From CAWBRY01 sp963791295 (GTDB taxonomy: Bacteria > Bacteroidota > Bacteroidia > Chitinophagales > Chitinophagaceae): a DNA stretch of 64,000 nt. How positions within the stretch are numbered: position 1 is the stretch's first letter; every line of letters starts with the position of its first letter. The position numbers and the translations under genes are program-made. The notes under the pieces were generated by a model. The model searched no databases and was not told where the DNA came from. It saw only the letters and a list, made by a program, of their open reading frames with translations. Of the stretch, positions 6,915-15,187 are shown one piece after another. The stretch is taken from NCBI GenBank assembly GCA_963791295.1, contig CAWBRY010000001.1:1364001-1428000 (forward strand), in the 5' to 3' direction.

Positions 6915-9896
6915 ATGGCCCTAATGAATGAACAGCTGCAGCAATTATCCCGAAAATTTGAAGGTGAGCTGTACGACGATAACATGATGCGCAGCTTGTA
7001 TGCTACGGATGCCTCGGCATATCGGGAAATGCCTTTGGCGGTAGCCGTCCCCAAATCCATCGCCGACATTAAGAAATTGATTGCCTTTGCGCGGTCTCAT
7101 AAAACTTCGCTTATTCCACGAACAGCGGGCACATCGCTGGCAGGACAGGTAGTCGGAAATGGCATTATCACCGACGTTTCCAAATATTTTACAAAGATCA
7201 TTGAACTGAATGTTGAAGATAGGTGGGTCCGGGTTCAGCCCGGTGTGATCCGGGATGAATTGAACATCTTCTTACAGCCTCATGGTTTATTCTTTGGACC
7301 GGAAACTTCTACAGCCAACAGGGCGATGATGGGGGGGATGGTCGGCAATAATTCCTGCGGTTCCAATTCGATCGTGTATGGAAGTACACGTGAACATTTA
7401 CTGGAACTAAAAGTTTTGCTGAGTGATGGTTCCGAGGCAGAGTTCCGGAGCCTGGATATTGAAGAATTCCATGACAAGTGTAATGGCGAAAACCTGGAAG
7501 CGCGAATATATAAGAAGGTGAGGGGACTGCTGAGCAAATATGAAAACCAGGTTGAGATCAGGAAAGAGTTTCCAAAGAAAACTATCGAAAGAAGAAATAC
7601 GGGTTATGCGGTTGATTTGTTACTAGAAACTGGTCCTTTTACGGCCGGGCAACCCGACTTTAATTTTTGCAAATTGATTGCAGGCTCTGAAGGTACACTG
7701 GCTTTTATCACTGAGATAAAATTGAATCTTGTTCCATTGCCGCCACGGGAAACCGGCCTTTTATGTGTCCACTTCAATTCTATCGATGAATCCCTTAGGG
7801 CGAACCTGATCGCCGTTCAATTTAAGCCCAGCGCCAGCGAATTGATCGATCACTATATATTGGAATGCACAAAGAATAACAGGGACCAAATGAAAAACCG
7901 CTTTTTTGTACAGGGAGATCCGGGTGCCATATTGGTGGTGGAATTTAAGAGGTCCAATAAGGATGAGATCATCGAAATAGCCGGACAATTGGAATCGGCT
8001 ATGCGAGCTGCCGGACTGGGCTATCATTTTCCCTTGTTATTTGGAGAAGACACGAAGAAGATATGGACACTGCGAAAAGCCGGGCTCGGATTATTGGCAA
8101 ATCTGCCTGGGGATGAAAAAGCTGTTCCGGTGATCGAAGACACTGCAGTGGATGTTAAGGACCTGCCGGCTTACATAAGGGATTTCAATGAAATATTGAA
8201 GAAGCATAAGCTGTATTCTGTCCACTATGCTCATGCAGGATCGGGCGAAATTCATCTGCGACCTATCATCAATTTGAAAACAAAAGAAGGCAACGATCTT
8301 TTTCGGACCATTGCGACAGAAATTGCCACGCTGGTAAAAAAATATAAAGGCTCACTCAGTGGTGAACATGGAGATGGAAGACTAAGAGGAGAATTTATCA
8401 GGCAAATGATCGGGGAGAAGAATTACCAGTTGATACGACAAATAAAACAGGCGTGGGATTCTGAAAACGTATTTAATCCGCACAAAATCGTTGATACACC
8501 TTCGATGAATTCGATGCTCCGCTATGAGCCCGGTCAGCAACGATTTGATTTCAAAACGCTGTTTCGGTTCTATGACCAGGACATCCTTCAACATGCCGAG
8601 CAATGCAATGGTTCAGGAGATTGCCGGAAGACGGAGCTTTCCGGGGGAACGATGTGCCCTTCTTTCATGGCCACCCGAAATGAAAAGGATACGACAAGGG
8701 CCAGGGCAAATATTCTTCGGGAAATGCTTACCCGGTCTGAAAAGTCGAATCCCTTCGACTATCCGGAAATTTATGAGGTAATGGACCTTTGCCTCAGCTG
8801 CAAAGCCTGCAAGTCGGAGTGTCCGTCCAATGTAGACGTAGCAAAACTGAAGGCTGAATTCATGCAGCATTATTACGATGCCAATGGGATCCCGCTTCGC
8901 TCGAAATTGATTGCTAACTTCAGCTATACCTCCTCGTTAGGTGCCAGATTTCCTCTGTTGTACAATTTTGTAATGACCACCCCGGGAATCAGCAATTTGG
9001 TCAAGAAGTTTTCCGGCTTTGCACTGCAGCGGTCGATGCCCACGCTGCATAGGTACACACTGAGATCGTGGTATAAGAGACATAGAAAAAAATTGAAAAA
9101 GAGAACCGCTGGATTGAACGGGAATAATCTGGAATTGGCGAAATTGGAAAATGAGAGAGCGTCAGTGCACCGGGTCTATTTATTTTGTGATGAGTTCACC
9201 AATTATAATGACACCTCCATTGGCATCAAGGCGATTTTGCTGTTGGAGAAATTAGGATATGAAGTTATCATTCCCAACCACGAGGAAAGTGCGAGGACCT
9301 GGTTGTCGAAGGGGTTGGTACGAAGGGCCAAAGCAATCATTCGAAAGAATATAAGTTTATTGCATCCCGTTATTTCCGCTCAAACTCCATTGATTGGAAT
9401 TGAACCGTCGGCAATCCTAACCTTTCGCGATGAGTATATTGATCTGGCAGATGATGATCAGTTCGAAGCGGCAAAACACCTTTCAGGCCATGTTTATTTG
9501 ATTGATGAGTTCATCGCTTCTGAAATGGATAAAGGGAATATCAACAGTTCGCAATTCACAAAAGAAAAAAGGCATATTAAACTTCACGGGCACTGCCAGC
9601 AAAAGGCGCTCTCCTCCGTTGCTTCATCCGTTAAATTATTATCGCTTCCGGAAAATTATGAGGTAGAGACCATTCCTTCGGGCTGCTGCGGCATGGCAGG
9701 TTCATTTGGTTATGAAAAAGAACACTACGACATTTCTATGAAGATCGGAGAGCTGGTCTTATTTCCTTCGGTCCGCCAACAGGATGAGGCGACGATCATT
9801 GCTGCCCCGGGCACGAGCTGCCGGCACCAAATAAAGGATGGGACAGGCAAAAAGGCCCTGCATCCTGTGGAAATTCTGTATGAGGCCTTGCTTTAA
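6915..9896 (+). CDS. FAD-binding and Fe-S-binding oxidoreductase (YdiJ / D-lactate dehydrogenase type)
   Basis: This 993-aa fusion has, in order, an FAD_binding_4 domain (PRTAGTSLAGQVVG near residue 75 and MGGMVGNNSCGSNS near 140), an FAD-oxidase C-terminal domain (HAGSGEIHLRP near 440 and SGEHGDGRLRGEF near 485), a ferredoxin-like domain with two cysteine clusters (CNGSGDC...CP and CLSCKACKSECP, about 565-640), and a CCG-type domain with GHCQQKAL and GCCGMAGSFGYE near 895-935. The architecture is that of YdiJ-type D-2-hydroxyacid dehydrogenases, which oxidise D-lactate or D-2-hydroxyglutarate and feed electrons to the respiratory chain. A monocistronic layout is likely. Substrate is inferred only. 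Confidence 0.9.
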   Translation: MALMNEQLQQLSRKFEGELYDDNMMRSLYATDASAYREMPLAVAVPKSIADIKKLIAFARSHKTSLIPRTAGTSLAGQVVGNGIITDVSKYFTKIIELNVEDRWVRVQPGVIRDELNIFLQPHGLFFGPETSTANRAMMGGMVGNNSCGSNSIVYGSTREHLLELKVLLSDGSEAEFRSLDIEEFHDKCNGENLEARIYKKVRGLLSKYENQVEIRKEFPKKTIERRNTGYAVDLLLETGPFTAGQPDFNFCKLIAGSEGTLAFITEIKLNLVPLPPRETGLLCVHFNSIDESLRANLIAVQFKPSASELIDHYILECTKNNRDQMKNRFFVQGDPGAILVVEFKRSNKDEIIEIAGQLESAMRAAGLGYHFPLLFGEDTKKIWTLRKAGLGLLANLPGDEKAVPVIEDTAVDVKDLPAYIRDFNEILKKHKLYSVHYAHAGSGEIHLRPIINLKTKEGNDLFRTIATEIATLVKKYKGSLSGEHGDGRLRGEFIRQMIGEKNYQLIRQIKQAWDSENVFNPHKIVDTPSMNSMLRYEPGQQRFDFKTLFRFYDQDILQHAEQCNGSGDCRKTELSGGTMCPSFMATRNEKDTTRARANILREMLTRSEKSNPFDYPEIYEVMDLCLSCKACKSECPSNVDVAKLKAEFMQHYYDANGIPLRSKLIANFSYTSSLGARFPLLYNFVMTTPGISNLVKKFSGFALQRSMPTLHRYTLRSWYKRHRKKLKKRTAGLNGNNLELAKLENERASVHRVYLFCDEFTNYNDTSIGIKAILLLEKLGYEVIIPNHEESARTWLSKGLVRRAKAIIRKNISLLHPVISAQTPLIGIEPSAILTFRDEYIDLADDDQFEAAKHLSGHVYLIDEFIASEMDKGNINSSQFTKEKRHIKLHGHCQQKALSSVASSVKLLSLPENYEVETIPSGCCGMAGSFGYEKEHYDISMKIGELVLFPSVRQQDEATIIAAPGTSCRHQIKDGTGKKALHPVEILYEALL

Positions 9897-10083
9897 TGTC
9901 CCCAATTTTTCAAGAATTTTTCTCATAAAAGAAGATTTTATAATATTTGTCATATTTTCTTCGTTTCATTGCATAGAATCCACGCGTAGAAAAAACTGCC
10001 CATCTAAATCCGTACACGTTCTTTTACATCAGTCTCTTGGAAATCAATAGGTCTATAACACTGTTTCTTATTAAATTGTAGAT

Positions 10084-10127
10084 GGCTTATTGACCAAGAA
10101 AATTGAGGTCAATATGGCCTGATTTTT
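10084..10127 (+). terminator. Inverted repeat, possible terminator
   Basis: ATTGACC at 10089-10095 and GGTCAAT at 10107-10113 form a perfect 7-bp stem with an 11-nt loop. An outer GGC/GCC (10084-10086 and 10117-10119) extends it across a small internal loop. Five T residues follow at 10123-10127. It lies about 190 nt after the stop of the FAD/Fe-S oxidoreductase and could terminate it; an operator-like role is the alternative. Confidence 0.35.
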
Positions 10128-10267
10128 GTGTAAAAACTGACAATCAGGGTCTTGCACAAATGACCTGGCTTATTATATAATAGGTGCCGCAAGCAATCGT
10201 CCTATGAAATGCCGAGGAGCTTTTGTTAGCGTCACATAACGTTCGGAGTAAGATTAAATTAAAAGTT

Positions 10268-10387
10268 ATGTATCTAACAGTAACTCTAGTCTGCCTTATG
10301 TACGTTTCTATTCTAATAATTGCGGTGGCAATTATTCGGGCAGAGAGTAGTGGGAAAGAAACCACTACCTTAAATGGAAACGATTAA
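10268..10387 (+). CDS. Possible 39-aa single-pass membrane peptide
   Basis: An ATG-TAA frame of 39 codons encodes a hydrophobic segment (residues 2-24, with VTLVCLMYVSILIIAVAII as its core) followed by a short polar tail rich in Thr, Glu and Lys. This resembles small single-helix membrane proteins. Against it, there is no good ribosome-binding site (GGAG is about 20 nt upstream) and nothing nearby supports expression. Confidence 0.25.
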   Translation: MYLTVTLVCLMYVSILIIAVAIIRAESSGKETTTLNGND

Positions 10388-10518
10388 GATTCTATCCGGG
10401 TTAGGTTCGTACATTTTATCCGGTCAAGGATTCCGGTTATCAAGGCACATTACAGATTTTCTTCCAAGTTGACACGTCAATCAAAAGGATTTCCCATCTC
10501 TGGGATGTCCAGGGTGAT

Positions 10519-11325
10519 CTACTGCGATACCCTTACATAATCGACTTCCATTTTTTGCGGCCAGATGTTCTCATCAACTCCTTTTTGTCCGCCCCAATCG
10601 CCGCCAACGGCAACATTTAATAGTAGGAACATTTTATTATCAAACGGCCACGCGTCATATCCGCTATGTTCATTCGCAAAGGTGAAATATACATTTCCGT
10701 CGACGGAGATCTTTATCTGATCTGAATTCCATTCTAAACCGTATACATGAAATTGTTCGGAGCAATCCTTCACTTCTATGGTATCTGATTTTTGAGTACC
10801 AATACTATGGTAGTATTTCTTGCAATGAATGGACCCATGAATAAATCCCTGGTGAAATCCTACATGCTCCATGATATCGATTTCTCCATCGTCAGGCCAT
10901 CGTAATGGAGTGGTAGAACCCAACATCCAGATTGCGGGCCAGGTCCCAACACCCTTTGGCAATCGTGCTCTCACTTCAATTTTTCCATATTGCCAATCGC
11001 CCTTTCCTTTGGTGACGAGCCTGGCAGATGTATAGTGACTGCCATTCCAATCTTCCTTCCTGGCTTCGATTATCAGAAATCCTTTTTCAATTCGCGCATT
11101 TTCCTTCCTGTTTGCTGTGTAATATTCCAGTTCGTGATTGCCCCAGCCATGACCACCCGTATCGTAGTTCCATTTCGAACGATCCGGAAGACCATCCTTG
11201 TCAAACTCATCACTCCACACGAGTTTCCATTCTTTTGCCTGGTGATGATTAAAACTCATGACGCCGCAGGTAAGCAATGCAGCAACAACAATTTTAACGG
11301 GAGCATTATTTATCCAGAATTTCAT
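10519..11325 (-). CDS. Secreted glycoside hydrolase family 16 (laminarinase-like)
   Basis: This 268-aa protein has a signal-like N-terminus followed by a complete GH16 beta-sandwich domain. The catalytic signature is DGEIDIMEHVG near residue 150 (nucleophile Glu in EID and acid/base Glu in MEH). Other family segments are LVWSDEFDKDGLPD, WNYDTGGHGWGN, ARLPKGVGTWPAIWMLG, HVYGLEWNSDQIKI and FLLLNVAVGGDWGG. GH16 enzymes of this form cleave beta-1,3 or mixed beta-1,3/1,4 glucans. The ATG at 11325 puts the signal peptide first; an in-frame ATG at 11352 would add nine residues. There is no SusC/SusD pair or T9SS sorting domain nearby. Confidence 0.9.
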   Translation of the reverse strand: MKFWINNAPVKIVVAALLTCGVMSFNHHQAKEWKLVWSDEFDKDGLPDRSKWNYDTGGHGWGNHELEYYTANRKENARIEKGFLIIEARKEDWNGSHYTSARLVTKGKGDWQYGKIEVRARLPKGVGTWPAIWMLGSTTPLRWPDDGEIDIMEHVGFHQGFIHGSIHCKKYYHSIGTQKSDTIEVKDCSEQFHVYGLEWNSDQIKISVDGNVYFTFANEHSGYDAWPFDNKMFLLLNVAVGGDWGGQKGVDENIWPQKMEVDYVRVSQ

Positions 11326-11380
11326 TGCGTTGTTAGATTTAATATCGATCACTTAAATTTACCAAACTAAATTGGAGTAT

Positions 11381-12652
11381 ATGAGAAATAATTCCTTTCG
11401 TCGCGGTTTTTATTTCAGCATGTTGACCGCTATTTTGTTTACCCCATCTTCCTTCACAGGTAATTATGACGTGATTGTCGATACCGATATTGTTTTGCCA
11501 AAAGGCTTTACGGCAGAAGTTGTTGTCAATGAGTTGGGCGCCAATCGCCACCTCGTTGTCAATAACAATGGAGACATTTATGTGAAATTAGCCGAATTAA
11601 AAAATGGCAAGGGAATTCTTGTACTCCGCAAGAACAATGATCGATATGAAACAATAAAGAGCTTTGGAAATTTTACGGGGACTGGTATAACGATTAAGAA
11701 TGGATATCTATACGCCTCTTCCGATGAAGAAGTCTTCCGTTATAAATTGAATGCAGCCAGCGAAGTGACTAATCCCGATAATCCGGAAAAAATTGTAACA
11801 GGATTATTGAAAAAAGATCAGCATGCTTCCAAGTCGATTGCATTGGATAATGCAGGCAATCTCTTTGTGACCATCGGCGCTCCTTCTAATGCCTGCCAGG
11901 TGGTGGATAGAACTGTCGGTTCGCCGGGACAAGACCCTTGCCCTATATTAGAGAAGGCGGGAGGCATTTGGCAATTTAAAGCGAGCAAGCAGAACCAATC
12001 CTACGAGCAGGGGGTGCGTTATGCAACGGGGATAAGGAATATCGTTGGCATCTTCTGGAACGCTAAGGAGAGCCACCTCTATGCGTTGCAGCATGGCCGA
12101 GACCAGCTATCTGCATTTTATCCAAAGATGTTTAGCAATGAACAAAGCGCCGAATTGCCGTCTGAAGAATTCTTCCTGGTGAACAAAGGCAGTGACTTTG
12201 GATGGCCTTATTGCTACTATGATCAAATTCAAAAGAAAAAAGTGGAAGCGCCCGAATATGGTGGTGATGGTAAACAAATAGCACGCTGTGCCGGCAAAGA
12301 CAAACCCATCATGGGCTTTCCAGGGCATTGGGCGCCTAATGATCTGATGTTTTATACCGGAAAAATGTTTCCGGAGAAGTATAGGAATGGTGCTTTCATT
12401 GCATTTCATGGAAGTTGGAACCGGGCGCCACTGCCGCAAGCCGGCTACTTTGTAGTGTTTGTTCCTTTTAATGGCGGGAAACCCTCCGGTAAATATGAGA
12501 TTTTTGCCAACGGTTTCGCGGGATCAACGGAAATCCGCGGTTCAAATCAGGCCAGGTATCGCCCATGTGGATTGGCACAAGGTCCCGATGGCGCTCTTTA
12601 TGTGTCAGATTCTCAGAAAGGAAAAATATGGAAGATCGTTTATAAAAAATGA
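11381..12652 (+). CDS. PQQ-dependent sugar (sorbosone-type) dehydrogenase
   Basis: This protein of about 423 aa has an N-terminal signal-like segment and the six-bladed propeller pattern of soluble glucose/sorbosone dehydrogenases. Typical segments are LPKGFTAEVV, NGDIYVKL, ALDNAGNLFVTIGAPSN, GVRYATGIRNIVGI, LYALQHGRDQL, GSDFGWPYCYYD, FIAFHGSWNR and PCGLAQGPDGALYVSDS. Such enzymes oxidise aldoses in the periplasm with PQQ. The ATG at 11381 is chosen because GGAG precedes it at 11374-11377; an in-frame TTG at 11372 is less likely. It is divergent from the GH16 gene, so a role in using released glucose or oligosaccharide is conceivable (inference). Confidence 0.87.
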   Translation: MRNNSFRRGFYFSMLTAILFTPSSFTGNYDVIVDTDIVLPKGFTAEVVVNELGANRHLVVNNNGDIYVKLAELKNGKGILVLRKNNDRYETIKSFGNFTGTGITIKNGYLYASSDEEVFRYKLNAASEVTNPDNPEKIVTGLLKKDQHASKSIALDNAGNLFVTIGAPSNACQVVDRTVGSPGQDPCPILEKAGGIWQFKASKQNQSYEQGVRYATGIRNIVGIFWNAKESHLYALQHGRDQLSAFYPKMFSNEQSAELPSEEFFLVNKGSDFGWPYCYYDQIQKKKVEAPEYGGDGKQIARCAGKDKPIMGFPGHWAPNDLMFYTGKMFPEKYRNGAFIAFHGSWNRAPLPQAGYFVVFVPFNGGKPSGKYEIFANGFAGSTEIRGSNQARYRPCGLAQGPDGALYVSDSQKGKIWKIVYKK

Positions 12653-12653
12653 T

Positions 12654-13922
12654 TCACGGTGATTTGTAAATTATCCCGCCCTTCATCACGAATTTTACTT
12701 TCCGGAGATTTTTGATGTCCGCAGAAGGATCTCCTTCAACGGCAATGATATCTGCCAACAATCCTTTTTTTATTCTCCCTAACCTGTCCGCATACCCGAA
12801 CACATCACTATTAACCGAGGTTGCCGACTTAAGGACATCAAGAGGTTTCATGCCATATTCTACCATTAATTCCATTTCGCGCGTATTCTCTCCATGCGGA
12901 AAAACGCCGACGTCTCCACCCATGCAAATGGTGACGCCTGATTTCAAAGCGAGTGCAAAGCTCTTTTTCTTTTCGGTAATCCGCTCTGGTTCCGGGTCTT
13001 TTCCTTTTTTCCATCCGTCATATTCTCTCACGGCTTCGCTGGCAGCCAGTGTCGGACAGAGGGCTACTCCTTTTTCCTTCATGAGTTTGAACACTTCTTC
13101 GGTTCCTCTATCACCGTGTTCAATCGTCTTTACGCCACCCATGGTAGCTCTTGTCATCCCTTCGGGTGTTGCGGCATGAGCAACGACCTGTCGTCCGCCA
13201 CTCTCCGCGATTTGAACAGTCAACGTGATCGCTTCAATGGAAAATGTGGGCTTTACTGTGCTGTCCCTGCCCCAACCATAGTCCGCATATATTTTGATGA
13301 CGTCGGCTCCCTTGCCGCATTGAACCCGAACTTCCTCCGCGAGGTCTTCGAGTCCTGAAACTTCGGCTGCGCCTTGGGGTAAGTTCACATCAGCAGAGGT
13401 AAATTTTGGTCCGTACGTTCCCTTAGCAACAATTGCTCTGGTTGCACAAATCATTCGCGGGCCGGGTACGATGCCTTTTTCTATAGCGGTCTTAAGTCCT
13501 ACATCATCGTACATGGATCCTTCGGTCCCCAGATCTCTTACCGTTGTAAACCCGGCCATTAGTGTAGCTTTTGCATGGGTTACCGCCCTCGCCACCCGTT
13601 CTGCCCTGGATTCCTTCAGCACCTGATCATTCCAGGTGGTTTCATTATAAGGATGCAGGAATAAATGCGAATGGCCTTCAATCATCCCTGGCAACAAGGT
13701 CATTCCATTTAGTTCGACTACCACTGAACCCGCCGGCAACTTGAAGTTGATGGCCCCTGCCTGCTCAATCTGGTTGTTTTTAATCAGGACTATCCAATCA
13801 CTATGAAATACTTCTCCATCAAAAACCCTGTCTGGCTTCAATAGGATATATTTATCGCTGGTTTGTGCAATGGATGTTATACTGAGAAACAATAAAACGG
13901 ATAGCGAAAGATATTTCTTCAT
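12654..13922 (-). CDS. Secreted amidohydrolase (imidazolonepropionase/prolidase-like)
   Basis: This 422-aa protein starts with a clear signal peptide when the ATG at 13922 is used (MKKYLSLSVLLFLSITSIAQ); the upstream ATG at 13991 would overlap the preceding gene. The metal-dependent hydrolase motifs are GMIEGHSHLFLHP (HxH), the lysine in GADVIKIYADYGWG, VVAHAATPEGMTRA, TIEHGDRGTEEV and MGGDVGVFPHGEN. The family includes organophosphate acid anhydrolase-like and Xaa-Pro dipeptidase-like enzymes with a binuclear metal centre in a TIM barrel. Substrate is unknown. It is the last gene of a tight three-gene operon (gaps of 10 and 8 bp). Confidence 0.88.
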   Translation of the reverse strand: MKKYLSLSVLLFLSITSIAQTSDKYILLKPDRVFDGEVFHSDWIVLIKNNQIEQAGAINFKLPAGSVVVELNGMTLLPGMIEGHSHLFLHPYNETTWNDQVLKESRAERVARAVTHAKATLMAGFTTVRDLGTEGSMYDDVGLKTAIEKGIVPGPRMICATRAIVAKGTYGPKFTSADVNLPQGAAEVSGLEDLAEEVRVQCGKGADVIKIYADYGWGRDSTVKPTFSIEAITLTVQIAESGGRQVVAHAATPEGMTRATMGGVKTIEHGDRGTEEVFKLMKEKGVALCPTLAASEAVREYDGWKKGKDPEPERITEKKKSFALALKSGVTICMGGDVGVFPHGENTREMELMVEYGMKPLDVLKSATSVNSDVFGYADRLGRIKKGLLADIIAVEGDPSADIKNLRKVKFVMKGGIIYKSP

Positions 13923-13932
13923 TTTGTAATTG

Positions 13933-14220
13933 TTAGTGATCAAAAAGCACGTCTGCATATTCCGGTTTCTTCTTAAATACAGAATTTGCAAACGGACAAA
14001 GTGGAATGATCTTTATGTTATGGTTTCTGGCATATTCCACTGCCGAATAAACCAACTGATGCCCGATATTTCTTCCAGACAATTCATCATCGACCTCCGT
14101 ATGTTCGATGATCATTTTGGTAGGCGAGGCCATCGTATAGGTCATTTCTGCCAGGATCTTATCATCGACGGAAATAAAAAACATTCCTCTATTATCGACC
14201 TCTTTTCGCTGAATTGTCAT
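13933..14220 (-). CDS. GNAT-like N-acetyltransferase (YidJ/Acetyltransf_CG type)
   Basis: This 95-aa protein belongs to the shortest GNAT subfamily. It has EHTEVDDELSGRNIGHQLV, corresponding to the acetyl-CoA binding loop, and IIPLCPFANSVFKKKPEY with the conserved cysteine and C-terminal signature. Human NATD1 (GTLF3B) and bacterial YidJ share this layout; substrates are unknown. It sits between a secreted hypothetical gene and the amidohydrolase, all in the same direction. Confidence 0.86.
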   Translation of the reverse strand: MTIQRKEVDNRGMFFISVDDKILAEMTYTMASPTKMIIEHTEVDDELSGRNIGHQLVYSAVEYARNHNIKIIPLCPFANSVFKKKPEYADVLFDH

Positions 14221-14228
14221 ATGTAGCG

Positions 14229-14984
14229 TTATTGTTTTTCAAAATTCCTGAAATATTTCTCGGTAAATACGTCGCTAAGCAGCAGATAAAAATCGATCAG
14301 CAGGCTTACTTTTTTGCGAATAAGCGGATAATTATCAACGATCCGCCAAAATCCGGGATGTGGTCGAAATAAATTTTGGGCAACTGTATTTACATCGTTT
14401 TCCATACTGGATAAGGCATATTGTGTAAGAAAACCCATTCGGCACAATACGGTATCGGCTACCTGCGAAGATTGGTTGTTCCTAATTGCACCCACTCCTG
14501 CCTCCGGATCAACATAGTCAAAGCTGGGTACATTGGCATTTTTCCATGCAGCCGTATCCAGGAACGTTGGAAAATTCCTTAGCAGAATACTGGAAAACTC
14601 ATGATGAAAGGCCTGCTCCAGGTAATCATCTGTGTATCCTAAGAGAACTCCGTTATTAGTGAGGTACAGCGCATCAGTAGAATTCGTTCCACCGAAACCG
14701 ACGTTATAGTATTTCATGGTTCGCAGGTAATAGATCGTTTTCAGATTCGTTTCAAGGATGACCTGAGGATATTTATTCAATGCTTTTACCATTACGCTCT
14801 TTGTCCGGTCAATCTCGTCGGGAAGAATGCTTTCACCCTGGGCGCTGATGGGTGCAGTTTGCCAGGACTCCGGGAACATGGTAGAATCATATTTAAACGT
14901 GAGGAGCACACCCTGGATGGTGGTATCAGATGGATCGGCCCACAAATAAGCTGGAAACAGCAGCAACGCAACGACCAATTTCAT
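14229..14984 (-). CDS. Secreted hypothetical protein with zincin-like but degenerate motif
   Basis: This 251-aa protein has a signal peptide (MKLVVALLLFPAYLWA). The central segment YLEQAFHHEFSSILLRNFP resembles the active-site helix of Bacteroidota putative zinc metallopeptidases, which normally have HEFxH; here the second histidine is replaced (HHEFSS). Further segments are NVPSFDYVDPEAGVGAI and MGFLTQYALSSMENDVNT, the latter resembling the downstream Glu-containing helix of such enzymes. It may be an inactivated relative or use HH-E differently. It is the first gene of the three-gene operon ending with the amidohydrolase. Confidence 0.6.
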   Translation of the reverse strand: MKLVVALLLFPAYLWADPSDTTIQGVLLTFKYDSTMFPESWQTAPISAQGESILPDEIDRTKSVMVKALNKYPQVILETNLKTIYYLRTMKYYNVGFGGTNSTDALYLTNNGVLLGYTDDYLEQAFHHEFSSILLRNFPTFLDTAAWKNANVPSFDYVDPEAGVGAIRNNQSSQVADTVLCRMGFLTQYALSSMENDVNTVAQNLFRPHPGFWRIVDNYPLIRKKVSLLIDFYLLLSDVFTEKYFRNFEKQ

Positions 14985-15003
14985 TACCTAAATCTAAAAA
15001 GAA

Positions 15004-15034
15004 TTTGGAGATGTAGAATTTGATTTTATATTTG
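15004..15034 (+). promoter_or_regulatory. Promoter of the trp operon
   Basis: TTTG at 15004-15007 is followed after 19 nt by TATATTTG at 15027-15034. These match both halves of the Bacteroidota housekeeping promoter (TTTG -33 and TAnnTTTG -7) at normal spacing. The predicted transcription start is about 15038-15041, only a few bases before the leader peptide ATG. Confidence 0.75.
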
Positions 15035-15041
15035 TATTGTA

Positions 15042-15104
15042 ATGACTCATTCATTTACAAATAGACTTTGGTGGTGGCATACAAACTCGGAAGGGGTTCT
15101 GTAA
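15042..15104 (+). CDS. trpL: trp operon leader peptide with three tandem Trp codons
   Basis: A 20-codon ORF runs from ATG (15042) to TAA (15102-15104). Residues 10-12 are Trp-Trp-Trp, encoded by TGG TGG TGG at 15069-15077. Three tandem Trp codons in a short ORF just before trpE are the classic sensor of ribosome-mediated attenuation: with scarce charged tRNA-Trp the ribosome stalls here. The Trp codons lie at the 5' base of the first hairpin of the leader RNA. No Shine-Dalgarno is visible, and the start codon is almost at the predicted mRNA 5' end. Confidence 0.85.
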   Translation: MTHSFTNRLWWWHTNSEGVL

Positions 15105-15144
15105 TGCCATTGTCGTGTTTATTTTAAACATATGCATCAGCCCC
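15073..15144 (+). promoter_or_regulatory. trp attenuator: competing pause hairpin (1:2) and antiterminator (2:3)
   Basis: Hairpin 1:2 pairs TGGCAT (15075-15080) with ATGCCA (15104-15109), continued by ACA/TGT with one bulged A and by AACTC (15084-15088) with GGGTT (15094-15098). Hairpin 2:3 uses GGGG (15093-15096), CTG (15099-15101) and ATGC (15104-15107) to pair with CCCC, CAG and GCAT of 15134-15144, an 11-bp helix with two 2-nt bulges. The two are mutually exclusive, and 2:3 consumes the 5' arm of the terminator. This is the full three-state logic of a Trp attenuator. Confidence 0.8.
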
Positions 15145-15162
15145 GATTCATCGGGGTTTTTT
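15141..15162 (+). terminator. Intrinsic terminator of the trp attenuator (3:4)
   Basis: CCCCGA (15141-15146) pairs with TCGGGG (15151-15156) around the loop TTCA, and six T residues follow at 15157-15162. It lies between the leader peptide and trpE, about 25 nt before the trpE start, so it would stop transcription when tryptophan is plentiful. Confidence 0.88.
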
Positions 15163-15187
15163 ATTGGATTGAACTCTGGAAGGGAAT

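Larger units (their letters stand above)
9897..10518. other. 622-bp gap between convergent genes
   Basis: No confident gene lies here. The AT-rich stretch contains one inverted repeat followed by T residues (10084-10127), one 39-codon ORF with a hydrophobic start (10268-10387), and three loose copies of a TCCGGTTA-like word between 10394 and 10440. I looked for a tRNA, riboswitch or SRP-like fold and found none. Confidence 0.5.

Noticed and set aside
10394..10440. tRNA-like T-arm (GGTTCGTAC)
   Set aside because: No acceptor, D or anticodon arms can be folded around it.
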